Source: Candidatus Brevundimonas phytovorans (GTDB taxonomy: Bacteria; Pseudomonadota; Alphaproteobacteria; Caulobacterales; Caulobacteraceae). From it: a stretch of DNA of 64,000 nucleotides. The notes below the pieces were generated by a model, which did no database searches, had not been told where the DNA came from, and saw nothing but the letters and a program-made list of their open reading frames with translations. Below, piece by piece: positions 23,532 to 32,401 of this stretch; the stretch's first letter is position 1; every line of letters begins with the position of its first letter. The position numbers and the translations under genes were made by a program. The stretch covers positions 769,001 to 833,000 of the forward strand of contig CP119309.1 in NCBI GenBank assembly GCA_029203145.1. The letters run 5' to 3'.

Positions 23532-26500
23532 TCAGTCGTGACCGTGCGCATGACCGTGCGCGTCGGCCTCGGCGGAAGCGGCGCCTGCGCTCCAGGCCTG
23601 CCCCTCGGCGCTCTGGTGCCAGAAGGGCTGACGGGGGGCCTGGCCGACCTCGTTCATGTGGTTGTCGAAGATGCGGCCGTTGATCATGGTGTAGCCGATC
23701 TTGACCGTGTTCCGCAGGTTCTCCAGCGGGTTGGCGTCCAGCACCACCAGATCCGCCAGCTTGCCGGTTTCCAGCGAGCCGATGTCCTTGTCCATGCCCA
23801 GGGCCGTGGCGCCGTTCAGGGTGCCGACGCGCAGGGCTTCGTGCGGGGTCATGCCGCCCTGTTCGAACATCCACAGCTCCCAGTGAGCCCCCAGGCCTTC
23901 GCGCTGGCCGTGGGCGCCGATCTGCACCGACACGCCCTCGTCGGCCAGGCGTTTGGCCTCGCGGGCGATGGATATGTGGTTCAACTCATCCGGCTGCACA
24001 TGGACCGGACGACGGGCGCGGCTGTCCAGGATACGGCGGGGCACATACTGGGTCAGAATCGGATCGTTCCACACGTCCGTCGCCTGATACCAGTAGTTCT
24101 CGCCCCAGTTGCCGCCATAGGCCACGATCAGGGTGGGGGTGTAGGCCACCTTGGTCTGACGCCACAGCTGGTGCACGTCGGCATAGAGATGGGCCAGCGG
24201 GATCGAGTGCTCGATCGTGGTGTGGCCATCCACCACCATGCTCATGTTGTGCTGATACAGGGACCCGCCCTCGGGCACGACCATCATGCCCAGTTGGCGC
24301 GCGGCCTCCAGAATTTGCTGACGCTGGTCGCGGCGGGGCTGGTTGTAGCTCTTGACGCTCCAGGCCCCGATGGCCTGCATCCGGCGCAGGTTGGACAGGG
24401 CGTCGTCCAGATCATTGACCTGGGCCGTAAAGGGCGTCGCGGCGCCATACAGAATGGTGCCGGTCGAGAAGATGCGCGGCGCCACGACGCGCCCGGCCTT
24501 GGCCAGTTCGCTGTGGGCGAAGATCTCGCTCGAATCATTGGAGGGGTCGTGGATGGTGGTCACGCCGAACGCCAGCGCGGCGTAGTCGACCCAGGACTGC
24601 TGCGGGATGATCTCGTCCGAGCCCATGCTGCCGTGCCAGTGGGCGTCCACCAGGCCGGGGATGATGGTCTTGCCGGCCATGTCCATGACGCGGGCGTCGG
24701 CGGGAACCGTCACCGAGCCGCGCGGGCCGATGGCCTCGATGCGGTTGCCGTTGATGACGACCACGCCGTCCTCGATGACCTCGTCGCCCTTCATGGTGAT
24801 CAGGCGGGCGCCGCTCAGGACCACGCGGCCGGTCGGCTTGGCGTAGTCGGCGCTGAAGCCGATCTTGATTCCATGCTCGGCGGGCTTGGGCAGGTCGGCG
24901 GGCGCGCCCTCGGCGAAGGCGAAGCTTTCGCTCAGCGGACGTGAGAACAGCTCCGGCCCCATCGACCATTGCAGGCGGCTGGAATCGCCCGACCAGTGCA
25001 GCCATTCGCCCGCGTCGCGGGTGACGCGGGTCTGGGGCAGGGCCTTGGTGTCGGCGCCGACCGTGACGGCGCGGCCCGTCGCGACGAAGGGCGTCACATA
25101 GGCGTTGAAGCGCTCGGTCCAGGCCACCCAGTGCTCGTCAGGCGAGACCGAGAACTCGGCCGCCCATTCGCTGCTCAGGTGGGTGCGCTCGTCGTGGCCC
25201 GACAGGTTGACGGATTTCAGCACGCGCTTGTCGCCGTCGCGCGCCGTCAGGAAGACGCGGTCGTTGCGAGCGCCGAACTGCGGGTTGGAGCCCTCGTCGG
25301 TGATCAGGGTCGGCTCGCCGCCGCGCACCGAGGTGCGATAGACGCCCGGCTCGCGGCTCCACAAGGCGGTGCGCAGGAAGCCGTCGCTGGAGGTGCGATA
25401 GACCACGGTCTGGCCGTCCGGCGAGAACTGCGGCTCCAGATAGTGGCCCGGATGGGCGCTGATGACGCGGCCCTCGCCGCCGCCGACGGGAATCACCCGC
25501 AGCGTGCCCAGGTCCTGATCGTTCCAGGTCGTGTAGACGATGGAGCGGCCGTCGCGGGACCAGGAGGGGTAGAGCTCGAAATGGTCGCTCTGGCGCGTCA
25601 GGCGGCGCGGAGCGCCCGCGACGCCGTTTCTCAGGTCGCGAATCCACAGGTTGCCCAGGGCCTCGAACACCACCTTGGAGCCGTCCGGCGAGGTCTGGGC
25701 CCAGCGGACCATCTTCACGTCGAACTGGTCAGGCGCGACCTCGACGGGGAAGCGCACGGCCTCCTGCACGCGGCGGGTGTCGGCGACGTGGAAGGGGATT
25801 TCGCTGACGGCCTTGGACGCCACGTCGATGCGATGGATCTTGCCGCCCGCCCAGAAGACGATGCCGCGGTTGTCCGGCGTCCAGCTCATCGTCGGATAGA
25901 CGCCGTGGATGGCCCAGGTTTCCTGCAGGTCGCGGTCCAGGGCGTCGTAGATCGGGGTCTCGCGGCCCGATTCGAGATCCATGACGTAGAGGACGGACTT
26001 GTACCGGTCGCGCCGGATGAAGGCCAGGGACTTGCCGTCGGGCGAGGGGGTGGGGCGAATCGAGCCGCCCGGGCCGGTGACGAAGGGCGTGACCTCGCCC
26101 GTCTCGCGATCCAGACGCCGGATCACATAGATCTGCGTGTTCGGGTCCTTGGAATATTCGAACTGACCACCCGGCGTGGAGTCGTCGCTGAAGTAGATGT
26201 AACGGCCGTCGGGCGAGAAGGCGGGCTCGCCCGTGTCCTTCTGCTGGGTGCGACGCTCGGTCAGCTGCACGCCGCCGCCGCCCGCGCGGTGGTACATCCA
26301 CATCTCGCCTGCGCCCAGCGAGCGCGACGAGGTGAAGTGCTTGCGGCCGACGATGAACTGGCCGTCCGGCGACCAGTCGGGCTGGGTCAGCAGGCGGAAG
26401 GTCTCGTTTGACACCTGCTTGGCGTTCGACCCGTCGCGGTCCATGACCCACAGGTTGTCGCCGCCGCCCCGGTCCGAGGTGAAGGCGATGGAGCGGCCGT

Positions 26501-26828
26501 CCGGCGAGTATTTGGGTTGCATGTCCCAGGCCACGCCCGAGGCGATGGCGCGCGCCTCGCCGCCGGTGATCGGCATGACGTAGATGTCGCCCAGCAGGTC
26601 GAAGACGATTTCGCGGCCGTCAGGGCTGACGTCCAGCGACATCCAGGTGCCTTCGGTGACGTCGATGGTCGCGTCGTGCGACGGACCCGGCGGGTTCTGG
26701 ACGTCCCACTTGGGCTTGTCCGGCGTCGTGGCGGCGGTCGCCGTCGAATCGCTGGCCGGCGCATTTTGCGCGAACGCCGGGAAGGCCACGGCCAGGGCCG
26801 CGACGGTGGTCAACAAACTACGCTTCAT
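23532..26828 (-). CDS. Secreted TolB-propeller amidohydrolase
   Basis: Protein of 1098 residues. A signal peptide (MKRSLLTTVAALAVAFPAFAQ) is followed by about ten PD40/TolB-like propeller repeats, each with the SPDGR-x-I-x-F/Y form (residues about 60-640). A metal-dependent amidohydrolase domain (about 690-1060) follows, with the metal HxH in LVDAHWHGSMG, the probable bridging Lys in AWSVKSYNQ, His in HTTIEHSIPL and GAHGQREGLGAHWE. The fusion is found in Caulobacterales and other Gram-negatives with peptide-rich lifestyles and is often called an imidazolonepropionase-like or prolidase-like hydrolase; the substrate is unknown. The last nine residues are His-rich (AHGHAHGHD), possibly a metal-loading tail. 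Monocistronic, ended by the bidirectional terminator. Confidence 0.88.
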   Translation of the reverse strand: MKRSLLTTVAALAVAFPAFAQNAPASDSTATAATTPDKPKWDVQNPPGPSHDATIDVTEGTWMSLDVSPDGREIVFDLLGDIYVMPITGGEARAIASGVAWDMQPKYSPDGRSIAFTSDRGGGDNLWVMDRDGSNAKQVSNETFRLLTQPDWSPDGQFIVGRKHFTSSRSLGAGEMWMYHRAGGGGVQLTERRTQQKDTGEPAFSPDGRYIYFSDDSTPGGQFEYSKDPNTQIYVIRRLDRETGEVTPFVTGPGGSIRPTPSPDGKSLAFIRRDRYKSVLYVMDLESGRETPIYDALDRDLQETWAIHGVYPTMSWTPDNRGIVFWAGGKIHRIDVASKAVSEIPFHVADTRRVQEAVRFPVEVAPDQFDVKMVRWAQTSPDGSKVVFEALGNLWIRDLRNGVAGAPRRLTRQSDHFELYPSWSRDGRSIVYTTWNDQDLGTLRVIPVGGGEGRVISAHPGHYLEPQFSPDGQTVVYRTSSDGFLRTALWSREPGVYRTSVRGGEPTLITDEGSNPQFGARNDRVFLTARDGDKRVLKSVNLSGHDERTHLSSEWAAEFSVSPDEHWVAWTERFNAYVTPFVATGRAVTVGADTKALPQTRVTRDAGEWLHWSGDSSRLQWSMGPELFSRPLSESFAFAEGAPADLPKPAEHGIKIGFSADYAKPTGRVVLSGARLITMKGDEVIEDGVVVINGNRIEAIGPRGSVTVPADARVMDMAGKTIIPGLVDAHWHGSMGSDEIIPQQSWVDYAALAFGVTTIHDPSNDSSEIFAHSELAKAGRVVAPRIFSTGTILYGAATPFTAQVNDLDDALSNLRRMQAIGAWSVKSYNQPRRDQRQQILEAARQLGMMVVPEGGSLYQHNMSMVVDGHTTIEHSIPLAHLYADVHQLWRQTKVAYTPTLIVAYGGNWGENYWYQATDVWNDPILTQYVPRRILDSRARRPVHVQPDELNHISIAREAKRLADEGVSVQIGAHGQREGLGAHWELWMFEQGGMTPHEALRVGTLNGATALGMDKDIGSLETGKLADLVVLDANPLENLRNTVKIGYTMINGRIFDNHMNEVGQAPRQPFWHQSAEGQAWSAGAASAEADAHGHAHGHD

Positions 26829-27000
26829 GGAAAGCCCCCAAACCCCTCAAACTGAGGTTCAAAGGTCTAGCGGGCGGCGAGCGGTCTTGACCAGACGTCA
26901 GGCGCCGAACGCAGCCAAATCACCCGCGTCAGGACATCGCATCTGATTGTCGGAAGATTGGACCAGACCCTTGCAAATCATTGATCTGCAAGGGTCTGGA

Positions 27001-27075
<75 letters not shown>

Positions 27076-27174
27076 CCTCACTGAGGAAGCGGCCGTATAG
27101 CCAACGACTTCGGGGAGGCACAAGCGGAAAATGCATGCTTGATCAAAAACTTTGCACGCGGTCTGCTGCGCCTC

Positions 27175-27345
27175 ATGGATACCCCGCCCAAAGACGCCGT
27201 TCCCCTAGCTCCGGTCGTGGAGCAAACCCGCGAACAGAAGGCCAAGGCCGAACGGGCCATTCGCCTGGCCGCCGCCCTGCGCACCAACCTGAAGCGCCGC
27301 AAGGCGCCGGCCGCCGCGCCGCGTCCCGTCGCAGAGCGTAACTGA
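27175..27345 (+). CDS. Small basic hypothetical protein
   Basis: A 56-residue frame from ATG (MDTPPKDAVPLAPVVEQ) to TGA, with a central charged helix (REQKAKAERAIRLAAALRTN) and a basic Ala/Pro tail (KRRKAPAAAPRPVAERN). No family is recognised. An upstream TTG in the same frame would add 12 residues but lacks a ribosome site. It precedes murA by about 100 bases and could share its transcript. Codon use is normal for the genome, which supports it being real. Confidence 0.55.
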   Translation: MDTPPKDAVPLAPVVEQTREQKAKAERAIRLAAALRTNLKRRKAPAAAPRPVAERN

Positions 27346-27447
27346 AAGACATCGTCCCCACGCGCACACGGCTCTTTCGCGAGGGCGTAAGGGCTTGCTA
27401 GATAAGCGGTTCGCCGGGGCGCAGTGTTTCCGGCCGCGAAAGATTCC

Positions 27448-28737
27448 ATGGACAGCATCGTCATCCACGGCGGCAACCGCCTGAACGGCCAGATCGAGGT
27501 CAGCGGCGCCAAGAATTCGGCCATCAAGCTGATGGCGGCTTCGATCCTGACGGATCAGCCCCTGCTGCTGACCAATATGCCGCGTCTGGCCGACACCCGT
27601 TTCCTGGGCCAGTTGCTGCAACAGTTCGGCGTCGAGGTGACGGAGCGGAACGGCGCAGACGGGCAGGAGACCCTGTTCCATGCGCCGACCCTGACCTCCA
27701 CCTTCGCCCCCTATGATCTGGTTCGCCAGATGCGGGCCTCGTTCAACGTCCTGGGGCCGCTGCTGGCCCGCTCGGGCGAGGCCAAGGTCTCGCTGCCCGG
27801 CGGCTGCACCATCGGCGCCCGCCCGGTCGACCTTCACCTGATGGCCCTGACCGCCATGGGCGCCGAGATCGAGCTGGAGGAGGGCTACGTCTCGGCCCGC
27901 GCGCCCAAGGGGCTGCAAGGGGCGGAGATCGAGTTTCCCTTCGTCTCGGTCGGCGCGACCGAGCACGCCCTGCTGGCCGCCGTCCTGGCCAAGGGAACCA
28001 CGGTGCTGAAGCGCGTTGCGCGGGAGCCTGAGATCGGCGATTTGGCCCGCTGCCTGATCGCCATGGGCGCCAGGATCGAGGGTCTGGACACCGATGTCCT
28101 GACCATCACCGGCGTGTCGTCGCTGAACGGCGCGACCTGGTCGGTGATTCCCGACCGGATCGAGATGGGCAGCTATGCCCTGGCCGCCGCCATGGCCGGG
28201 GGCGAGGTGCGCCTGACCAAGGGCCGCGCCGACCTGATCACCGCCCTGACCGACAAGATGGTCGAAGCCGGCGTCGAGGTTGAAGCCACCGCCGACGGCG
28301 TCATCGTGCGCCGCGACCCGACTCAGCGGCTGAAGGCCGTCAACATCACGACCGAGATCTATCCGGGCTTCGCCACCGACCTGCAGGCCCAGTTCATGGC
28401 TCTGATGACGACGGCCGAAGGCACGAGCGTCATCCACGAGAACATCTTCGAGAACCGCTTCATGCACGCGCCGGAACTGGCCCGCCTGGGCGCGGACATC
28501 TCGGTGCACGCGGGCGAGGCCCATGTGCGCGGCGTCGAGAAGCTGCACGGCGCCCCCGTCATGGCCACCGATCTGCGCGCCTCGATCAGCCTGGTCATGG
28601 CCGGTCTGGTCGCCGAGGGCGAAACCACGGTCGGTCGTGTGTATCATCTGGATCGCGGCTTCGAGCGGATGGAAGAAAAGCTGGGAGCCTGCGGCGCCGA
28701 TGTCCGGCGCGTGAAAGGCGAGGCGGATGAGCACTGA
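27448..28737 (+). CDS. murA: UDP-N-acetylglucosamine 1-carboxyvinyltransferase MurA
   Basis: First committed enzyme of peptidoglycan synthesis: adds enolpyruvate from phosphoenolpyruvate to UDP-GlcNAc in the cytoplasm. 429 residues. The N-terminus MDSIVIHGGNRLNGQIEVSG and SGAKNSA (Lys22 and Asn23 type) are canonical. The active-loop Cys120 in LPGGCTIGARP is present, which is the fosfomycin target. The C-terminal RxxR/YHLDRGFERMEEKL is also typical. The ATG is chosen over an upstream GTG. Its 3' end overlaps the DUF2948 gene by 11 bases, forming an operon with the next two genes. Confidence 0.97.
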   Translation: MDSIVIHGGNRLNGQIEVSGAKNSAIKLMAASILTDQPLLLTNMPRLADTRFLGQLLQQFGVEVTERNGADGQETLFHAPTLTSTFAPYDLVRQMRASFNVLGPLLARSGEAKVSLPGGCTIGARPVDLHLMALTAMGAEIELEEGYVSARAPKGLQGAEIEFPFVSVGATEHALLAAVLAKGTTVLKRVAREPEIGDLARCLIAMGARIEGLDTDVLTITGVSSLNGATWSVIPDRIEMGSYALAAAMAGGEVRLTKGRADLITALTDKMVEAGVEVEATADGVIVRRDPTQRLKAVNITTEIYPGFATDLQAQFMALMTTAEGTSVIHENIFENRFMHAPELARLGADISVHAGEAHVRGVEKLHGAPVMATDLRASISLVMAGLVAEGETTVGRVYHLDRGFERMEEKLGACGADVRRVKGEADEH

Positions 28738-29224
28738 GGTCGAGTCGATCTCTGACAACGACGCGGCGGCCGAGGCCTTGGCCCCCGTAGAGCCTCTGCG
28801 TCTGCTGGCCGAGGATGCGGTGGACCTGCAGATCATCTCGGCTGCGCTTCAGGACGCCATCCTGCGCCCGGTCGACATTCGCTGGGAAAAGGAGGCGCGG
28901 CGCCTGACCATCATCCTGTCGCGCTTCTGCTGGGAATGCGGCGGCACGCGCGTCATGTCCGCCATGCAGTTCGGCGACGTCGAGGCGGTCAAGAGCCGCC
29001 GCCTGCCGCGCCTGCCCGAATCGGCGCTGGAACTGCTGGCCCTGGACTTCGAGCCGACCGAGGCCCCCGGCGGCCGGGTCATCCTCATGTTCGCCGGGGG
29101 CGGCGACCTGCGGATCGACGTGGAATGTCTGGACGCTGTTCTGACCGACCTGTCGGACCGCTGGCCCGCCCGCATGGCCCCCACCCATCTGGACGAGACC
29201 CCTTCCGACGAGGCCAAGCCATGA
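28727..29224 (+). CDS. DUF2948-family protein
   Basis: Cytoplasmic protein of 165 residues with an acidic N-terminal lead followed by the conserved core PLRLLAEDAVDLQIISAALQD, WEKEARRLTIILSRFCWE and DLRIDVECLDAVLTDLSDRW. The family is almost confined to Alphaproteobacteria and often sits between murA and hisD or UPF0262 genes; its function is not established. It is coupled to murA (11-base overlap) and to UPF0262 (ATGA overlap), so all three are cotranslated. Confidence 0.88.
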   Translation: MSTEVESISDNDAAAEALAPVEPLRLLAEDAVDLQIISAALQDAILRPVDIRWEKEARRLTIILSRFCWECGGTRVMSAMQFGDVEAVKSRRLPRLPESALELLALDFEPTEAPGGRVILMFAGGGDLRIDVECLDAVLTDLSDRWPARMAPTHLDETPSDEAKP

Positions 29225-29688
29225 GCGGTCCGCACACCCTGTCCTCCATCGAGATTGACGCCGGAACGCTTCCGGCGGCGACGGCCGAGATCGAACATCA
29301 GCGCCGCGTCGCCATCTTTGATCTGGTCGAGCAGAACAGCTTCGCGCCCGAGGGCGCTGAGGGCGGCCCCTACACTTTGCGCCTGTCGTCACAGGACAAC
29401 CGCCTGGCCTTCGACATCGCCGGACCGGATTTCGCCCGCACCCACGTCCTGTCGCTGTCGCCGATGAAGACGGTGATCCGCGACTACGCCCTGATCTGCG
29501 AAAGCTATTACGAGGCCCTGCGTGGCTCCTCGCCCAGTCAGATCGAGTCGGTCGATATGGGCCGTCGTGGCCTGCACAACGAGGGCGCTGAACTGCTTAA
29601 AGGTCGCCTTGAGGGCAAGGTCGAGATCGACAAGGAAACCGCTCGCCGGCTGTTCACGCTGGTTTGCGCTGTCTATCGACGCGGCTGA
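29221..29688 (+). CDS. UPF0262-family protein
   Basis: Protein of 155 residues. The conserved pattern is IEIDAGTLPAATAEIEHQRRVAIFDLVEQNSF, then HVLSLSPMKTVIRDYALICESYYEAL, IESVDMGRRGLHNEGAELL and LFTLVCAVYRRG. It is widespread in Alphaproteobacteria and uncharacterised. The start is fixed by the ATGA overlap with DUF2948. A perfect hairpin follows before infA. Confidence 0.9.
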   Translation: MSGPHTLSSIEIDAGTLPAATAEIEHQRRVAIFDLVEQNSFAPEGAEGGPYTLRLSSQDNRLAFDIAGPDFARTHVLSLSPMKTVIRDYALICESYYEALRGSSPSQIESVDMGRRGLHNEGAELLKGRLEGKVEIDKETARRLFTLVCAVYRRG

Positions 29689-29732
29689 ACTCGACTATTT
29701 CGGCGTTTTGGTGCATTAGGCGCCTCCTTCAC

Positions 29733-29765
29733 GGCTCGCGTTCACACCCGACGCGAGCCTTAAGC
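29733..29765 (+). terminator. Probable intrinsic terminator before infA
   Basis: Nine-base-pair perfect stem GGCTCGCGT/ACGCGAGCC with a nine-base loop, followed by TTAAGCTGTTTTTC. The T-run is offset by about seven bases, so termination may be partial. It separates the murA transcript from infA. Confidence 0.55.
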
Positions 29766-29789
29766 TGTTTTTCGGGTGAGAGAGACCGC

Positions 29790-30008
29790 ATGGCCAAGGA
29801 AGAGCTTCTCGAGTTCCCCGGCACCGTCAGCGAACTGCTGCCGAACGCCACCTTCCGCGTGACGCTGGAAAACGACCACGAGATCATCGCCCACACCGCC
29901 GGCAAGATGCGCAAGAACCGCATCCGCGTCCTGGCGGGCGACAAGGTGCTGGTTGAAATGACGCCCTACGACCTGACCAAGGGCCGCATCACCTATCGCT
30001 TCAAGTAA
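29790..30008 (+). CDS. infA: Translation initiation factor IF-1
   Basis: A 72-residue OB-fold protein that occupies the ribosomal A site during initiation. The sequence MAKEELLEFPGTVSELLPNATFRV, TAGKMRKNRIRVLAGDKVLVEM and YDLTKGRITYRFK is canonical for Alphaproteobacteria. The start follows GAGAGAGACC. It is the first gene of the infA-maf-RNase-yacG series. Confidence 0.97.
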   Translation: MAKEELLEFPGTVSELLPNATFRVTLENDHEIIAHTAGKMRKNRIRVLAGDKVLVEMTPYDLTKGRITYRFK

Positions 30009-30016
30009 GGACGCGC

Positions 30017-30616
30017 GTGTCGCGTCCTGACCTTTCGGCTCCGAGGCTGATTTTGGCCTCGTCGAGCCCGCGCCGCATTGAGCTGCTGGCGCAGATCGGG
30101 GTGGTTCCCGATCATGTTGATCCCGCCGACATCGACGAGACCCCGCTGAAGGGCGAGACCCCGGCGCGTCTGGCCGAGCGCCTGGCGCGCGGCAAGGCCG
30201 AGGTCGTGGCGGCGCGTTCGCCCGACGCCATCGTCCTGGCTGCCGACACGGTCGTCGCCCTGGGCCGCCGCCTGCTGGAAAAGCCGGCGGACGAGGCCGA
30301 GGCCAAACGCTTCCTCGAACTGCTGTCGGGCCGCAATCACCGCGTCTTCACCGGCGTCGTCGTGATCGCCGACGGCGAGGCGACCTGCCGCGTCGTCGAC
30401 ACTCGCGTCTCGTTCAAGACCCTGTCGCCCGAAGAGATCGCTATCTACGTCGCCTCGGGCGAGTGGCGCGGCAAGGCGGGCGGATACGGCATCCAGGGCG
30501 CGGCCGCCGCTTTCGTGCGTCGGATTGTCGGCAGCCATCCGGCGGTCATGGGTCTGCCCCTCTATGAGGCGGCCAATCTGCTTCGGGGCGCCGGCTGGCG
30601 GCCCAGGACCGCCTGA
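30017..30616 (+). CDS. Maf-family nucleotide pyrophosphatase
   Basis: Hydrolyses non-canonical or modified nucleoside triphosphates (dTTP/UTP/m7GTP class). 199 residues. The SSSPRRIELLAQIG signature, the acidic AADTVVALG motif, LLSGRNHRVFTGV and GKAGGYGIQGAAAAFV are all present. The start is GTG, eight bases after the infA stop. The next gene starts one base after its stop, so they are cotranscribed. Confidence 0.92.
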   Translation: MSRPDLSAPRLILASSSPRRIELLAQIGVVPDHVDPADIDETPLKGETPARLAERLARGKAEVVAARSPDAIVLAADTVVALGRRLLEKPADEAEAKRFLELLSGRNHRVFTGVVVIADGEATCRVVDTRVSFKTLSPEEIAIYVASGEWRGKAGGYGIQGAAAAFVRRIVGSHPAVMGLPLYEAANLLRGAGWRPRTA

Positions 30617-30617
30617 C

Positions 30618-31652
30618 ATGGCCGATATCGAGGTCTTCCTCGATCAGACGCCGGGCGAGACCCGCGGCGTCATCGCCCGCGACGGCCTCTTCACCCATCT
30701 GATTATCCAGCGTGACAGCGACCGGCCGAGCGATCGGCTGGGCGCGCGTTGCGTCGGGCGTGTCGCGCGGCTCGAACCGGGGCTGCGCGGCGCCTTCGTC
30801 GATCTGGGCGGGGGCGAGCCTTTCGGCTTCCTGCCGCTGGGGCAGAATGACAGGCCGGGGGAGGGGGCCAAGATCGAGGTCGAGGTCACGGCTGAACCGC
30901 GCGAGCGCAAGGGGCCGGTGTTGCGCCGTCTGGGCGAGGCGTCGGGCGAGCCGCGCCTGCTGGCGCCGGGACCGGATGTGGCGGCGATTCTGGCCGTACT
31001 TGCGCCGGGCGTCCCGCCTCAGACGGGCGCAGCCGCCATTCGAGCCTCCCTGGAGGCCGAGGAGGATGGGTTGTCGGCCTCTATCGTCGATCCCGCCAGC
31101 GGTCTGGACCTGATGATCCAGCGCACCCGCGCCCTGATCGCCGTCGATATCGATCACGCGCCCGCGCCGGGCCGCGATTCCCGCAAGGGTCGAGAGGCGG
31201 CGAACCGCGCCGGGTTGTCGCACGCGGCGCGCCTGCTGACCCTGAAGGGATGGGGCGGACTGGTGGTGATCGACCTGATCGGCGTCGGCCTGCACGGCGA
31301 CACGCTGATGAAGGGCGTGCGCGCCGCCTTCTCGGCTGAACCCCAGGCCGCGTTCGGTCCCTTGAGCCGGTTCGGCCTGATGCAGGTCTCCCTGCCTTGG
31401 CGACGGACGCCGCTGGACGAGCGGCTGCTGGAGGCCGGCGGCCGCCCCACGCTTGAGACCCGCGCCCTGGATATGGTGCGTCAGCTGCGCCTGGCCCTGC
31501 TGTCCGATTCCGCCACCCCGCGCCTGATCGTGCGCGGCGCGCCGGACGTCGTCGCTCGCGCCGCGCCATTCATCGAGGCGCTGGGGCCGAGAGCCGGGGG
31601 CCAGGCCGACGCGTCGATGGCTGTCGGCGCACTTAGAATAGAAGAGGCCTGA
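30618..31652 (+). CDS. Short RNase E/G-like protein
   Basis: Protein of 344 residues resembling the catalytic part of RNase E/G (S1-like GLRGAFVDLGGGEPFGFL near the N-terminus, then GWGGLVVIDLIGVG and LSRFGLMQVSLPW). It is shorter than RNase G (about 490). The first catalytic Asp (VVIDLIG) is kept. The position of the second (Asp346 of E. coli RNase E) appears to be Glu in FSAEPQAAF, and the zinc-link CPxC is absent. Activity is therefore uncertain; it may process RNA in a reduced way or only bind it. Order maf / this gene / yacG is a recurring alphaproteobacterial arrangement. Separate from any full-length rne, which is not in the window. Confidence 0.8.
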   Translation: MADIEVFLDQTPGETRGVIARDGLFTHLIIQRDSDRPSDRLGARCVGRVARLEPGLRGAFVDLGGGEPFGFLPLGQNDRPGEGAKIEVEVTAEPRERKGPVLRRLGEASGEPRLLAPGPDVAAILAVLAPGVPPQTGAAAIRASLEAEEDGLSASIVDPASGLDLMIQRTRALIAVDIDHAPAPGRDSRKGREAANRAGLSHAARLLTLKGWGGLVVIDLIGVGLHGDTLMKGVRAAFSAEPQAAFGPLSRFGLMQVSLPWRRTPLDERLLEAGGRPTLETRALDMVRQLRLALLSDSATPRLIVRGAPDVVARAAPFIEALGPRAGGQADASMAVGALRIEEA

Positions 31653-31654
31653 TA

Positions 31655-31810
31655 ATGTCGCTCTGTCCCATCTGCCGGCGTCAGAAGCCGGACCCGGCCT
31701 ACAAGCCCTTCTGCTCGAAGCGGTGCGCCGACGTTGACCTGCAGCGCTGGTTCACCGGCGGCTACGCCGTTCCGACGGACGAAGCAGCGGAAGATGAAAA
31801 AGATCGCTGA
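31655..31810 (+). CDS. yacG: DNA gyrase inhibitor / zinc protein YacG
   Basis: A 51-residue zinc-ribbon protein: MSLCPICRRQ (CxxC) and YKPFCSKRCADVDLQRWFTGGY (CxxxC) provide the four ligands. Homologs bind GyrB and block DNA binding. It lies two bases after the RNase E/G-like stop with coupled translation. The acidic tail EAAEDEKDR is normal for the family. Confidence 0.9.
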   Translation: MSLCPICRRQKPDPAYKPFCSKRCADVDLQRWFTGGYAVPTDEAAEDEKDR

Positions 31811-31883
31811 ATTGAGTGAATTGGCGTCTGGACAGCCCCGCCGGCCTCGCCTATAGACCCGCCTCTCGCGACGACGTCGCGGC

Positions 31884-31959
31884 GCCTGGATAGCTCAGCT
31901 GGTAGAGCAGCGGATTGAAAATCCGCGTGTCGGTGGTTCGAACCCGCCTCCAGGCACCA
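31884..31959 (+). tRNA. tRNA-Phe(GAA)
   Basis: 76-nt cloverleaf: acceptor GCCTGGA/TCCAGGC, discriminator A, encoded CCA. The D-arm is GCTCAGCTGGTAGAGC, the anticodon loop TTGAAAA (anticodon GAA), and the T-arm GGTGGTTCGAACCCGCC. Confidence 0.97.
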
Positions 31960-32401
31960 CTTCCTCTTAAAACTCAGCTTCTTCGCCGACCGGGGAAAGT
32001 TGCGCCGTAAAATGGCCTAAATTCCGCCTTGGGAATTGCATTCCCGTAACATGGCGTGATGCGACGTTTTCGTGTCGCCTTCATTACAAAAACCGCAAAT
32101 ATTTTGCCGAACTTCCCGATTGCCGCCGGTGCGAAGGGGAAAAGAAACTTTGCGCACTTGACGCTAAGATAGGCGTTCGCCAAAGGGTCTTAACCGCATT
32201 CCTGCTTGCAGGTCGGGGCTACCGGGATATTGTGTCCAGGACCTTGGCGGCGACGGTTGTTTTCGAACGATCGTGGCAGGAGGGTGGTCCACTCGTCGGG
32301 CTCGATCCGGACGGTGGCGAAATTTCATTATAGGGACGGCCGACTGACGCGGTCCGTGTCTTGGGTTCCACGTGTCAGACCAAAGCAGGAACTGGCGAAC
32401 A
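31960..32401 (+). other. Gap of about 440 bases before exbB, AT-rich; probable promoter region
   Basis: No credible gene on either strand. The sequence is clearly less GC-rich than its surroundings (for example TTCATTACAAAAACCGC and AATATTTTGCC). A possible sigma70-type pair is TTGCAG at 32206-32211 and TATTGT at 32228-32233, spaced 16 bases, which would give a leader of about 160 bases for exbB. No clear Fur box was found by eye. The exbB start is fixed by AGGA ahead of ATG at 32402. Confidence 0.4.

Noticed and set aside
27137..27147. TTGATCAA before the small ORF near murA as an Fnr site
   Set aside because: Same reason: half-sites abut without the four-base spacer.
31974..32183. 69-codon minus-strand frame before exbB
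   Set aside because: Codon use unlike the genome, no ribosome site, AT-rich intergenic stretch; likely chance.
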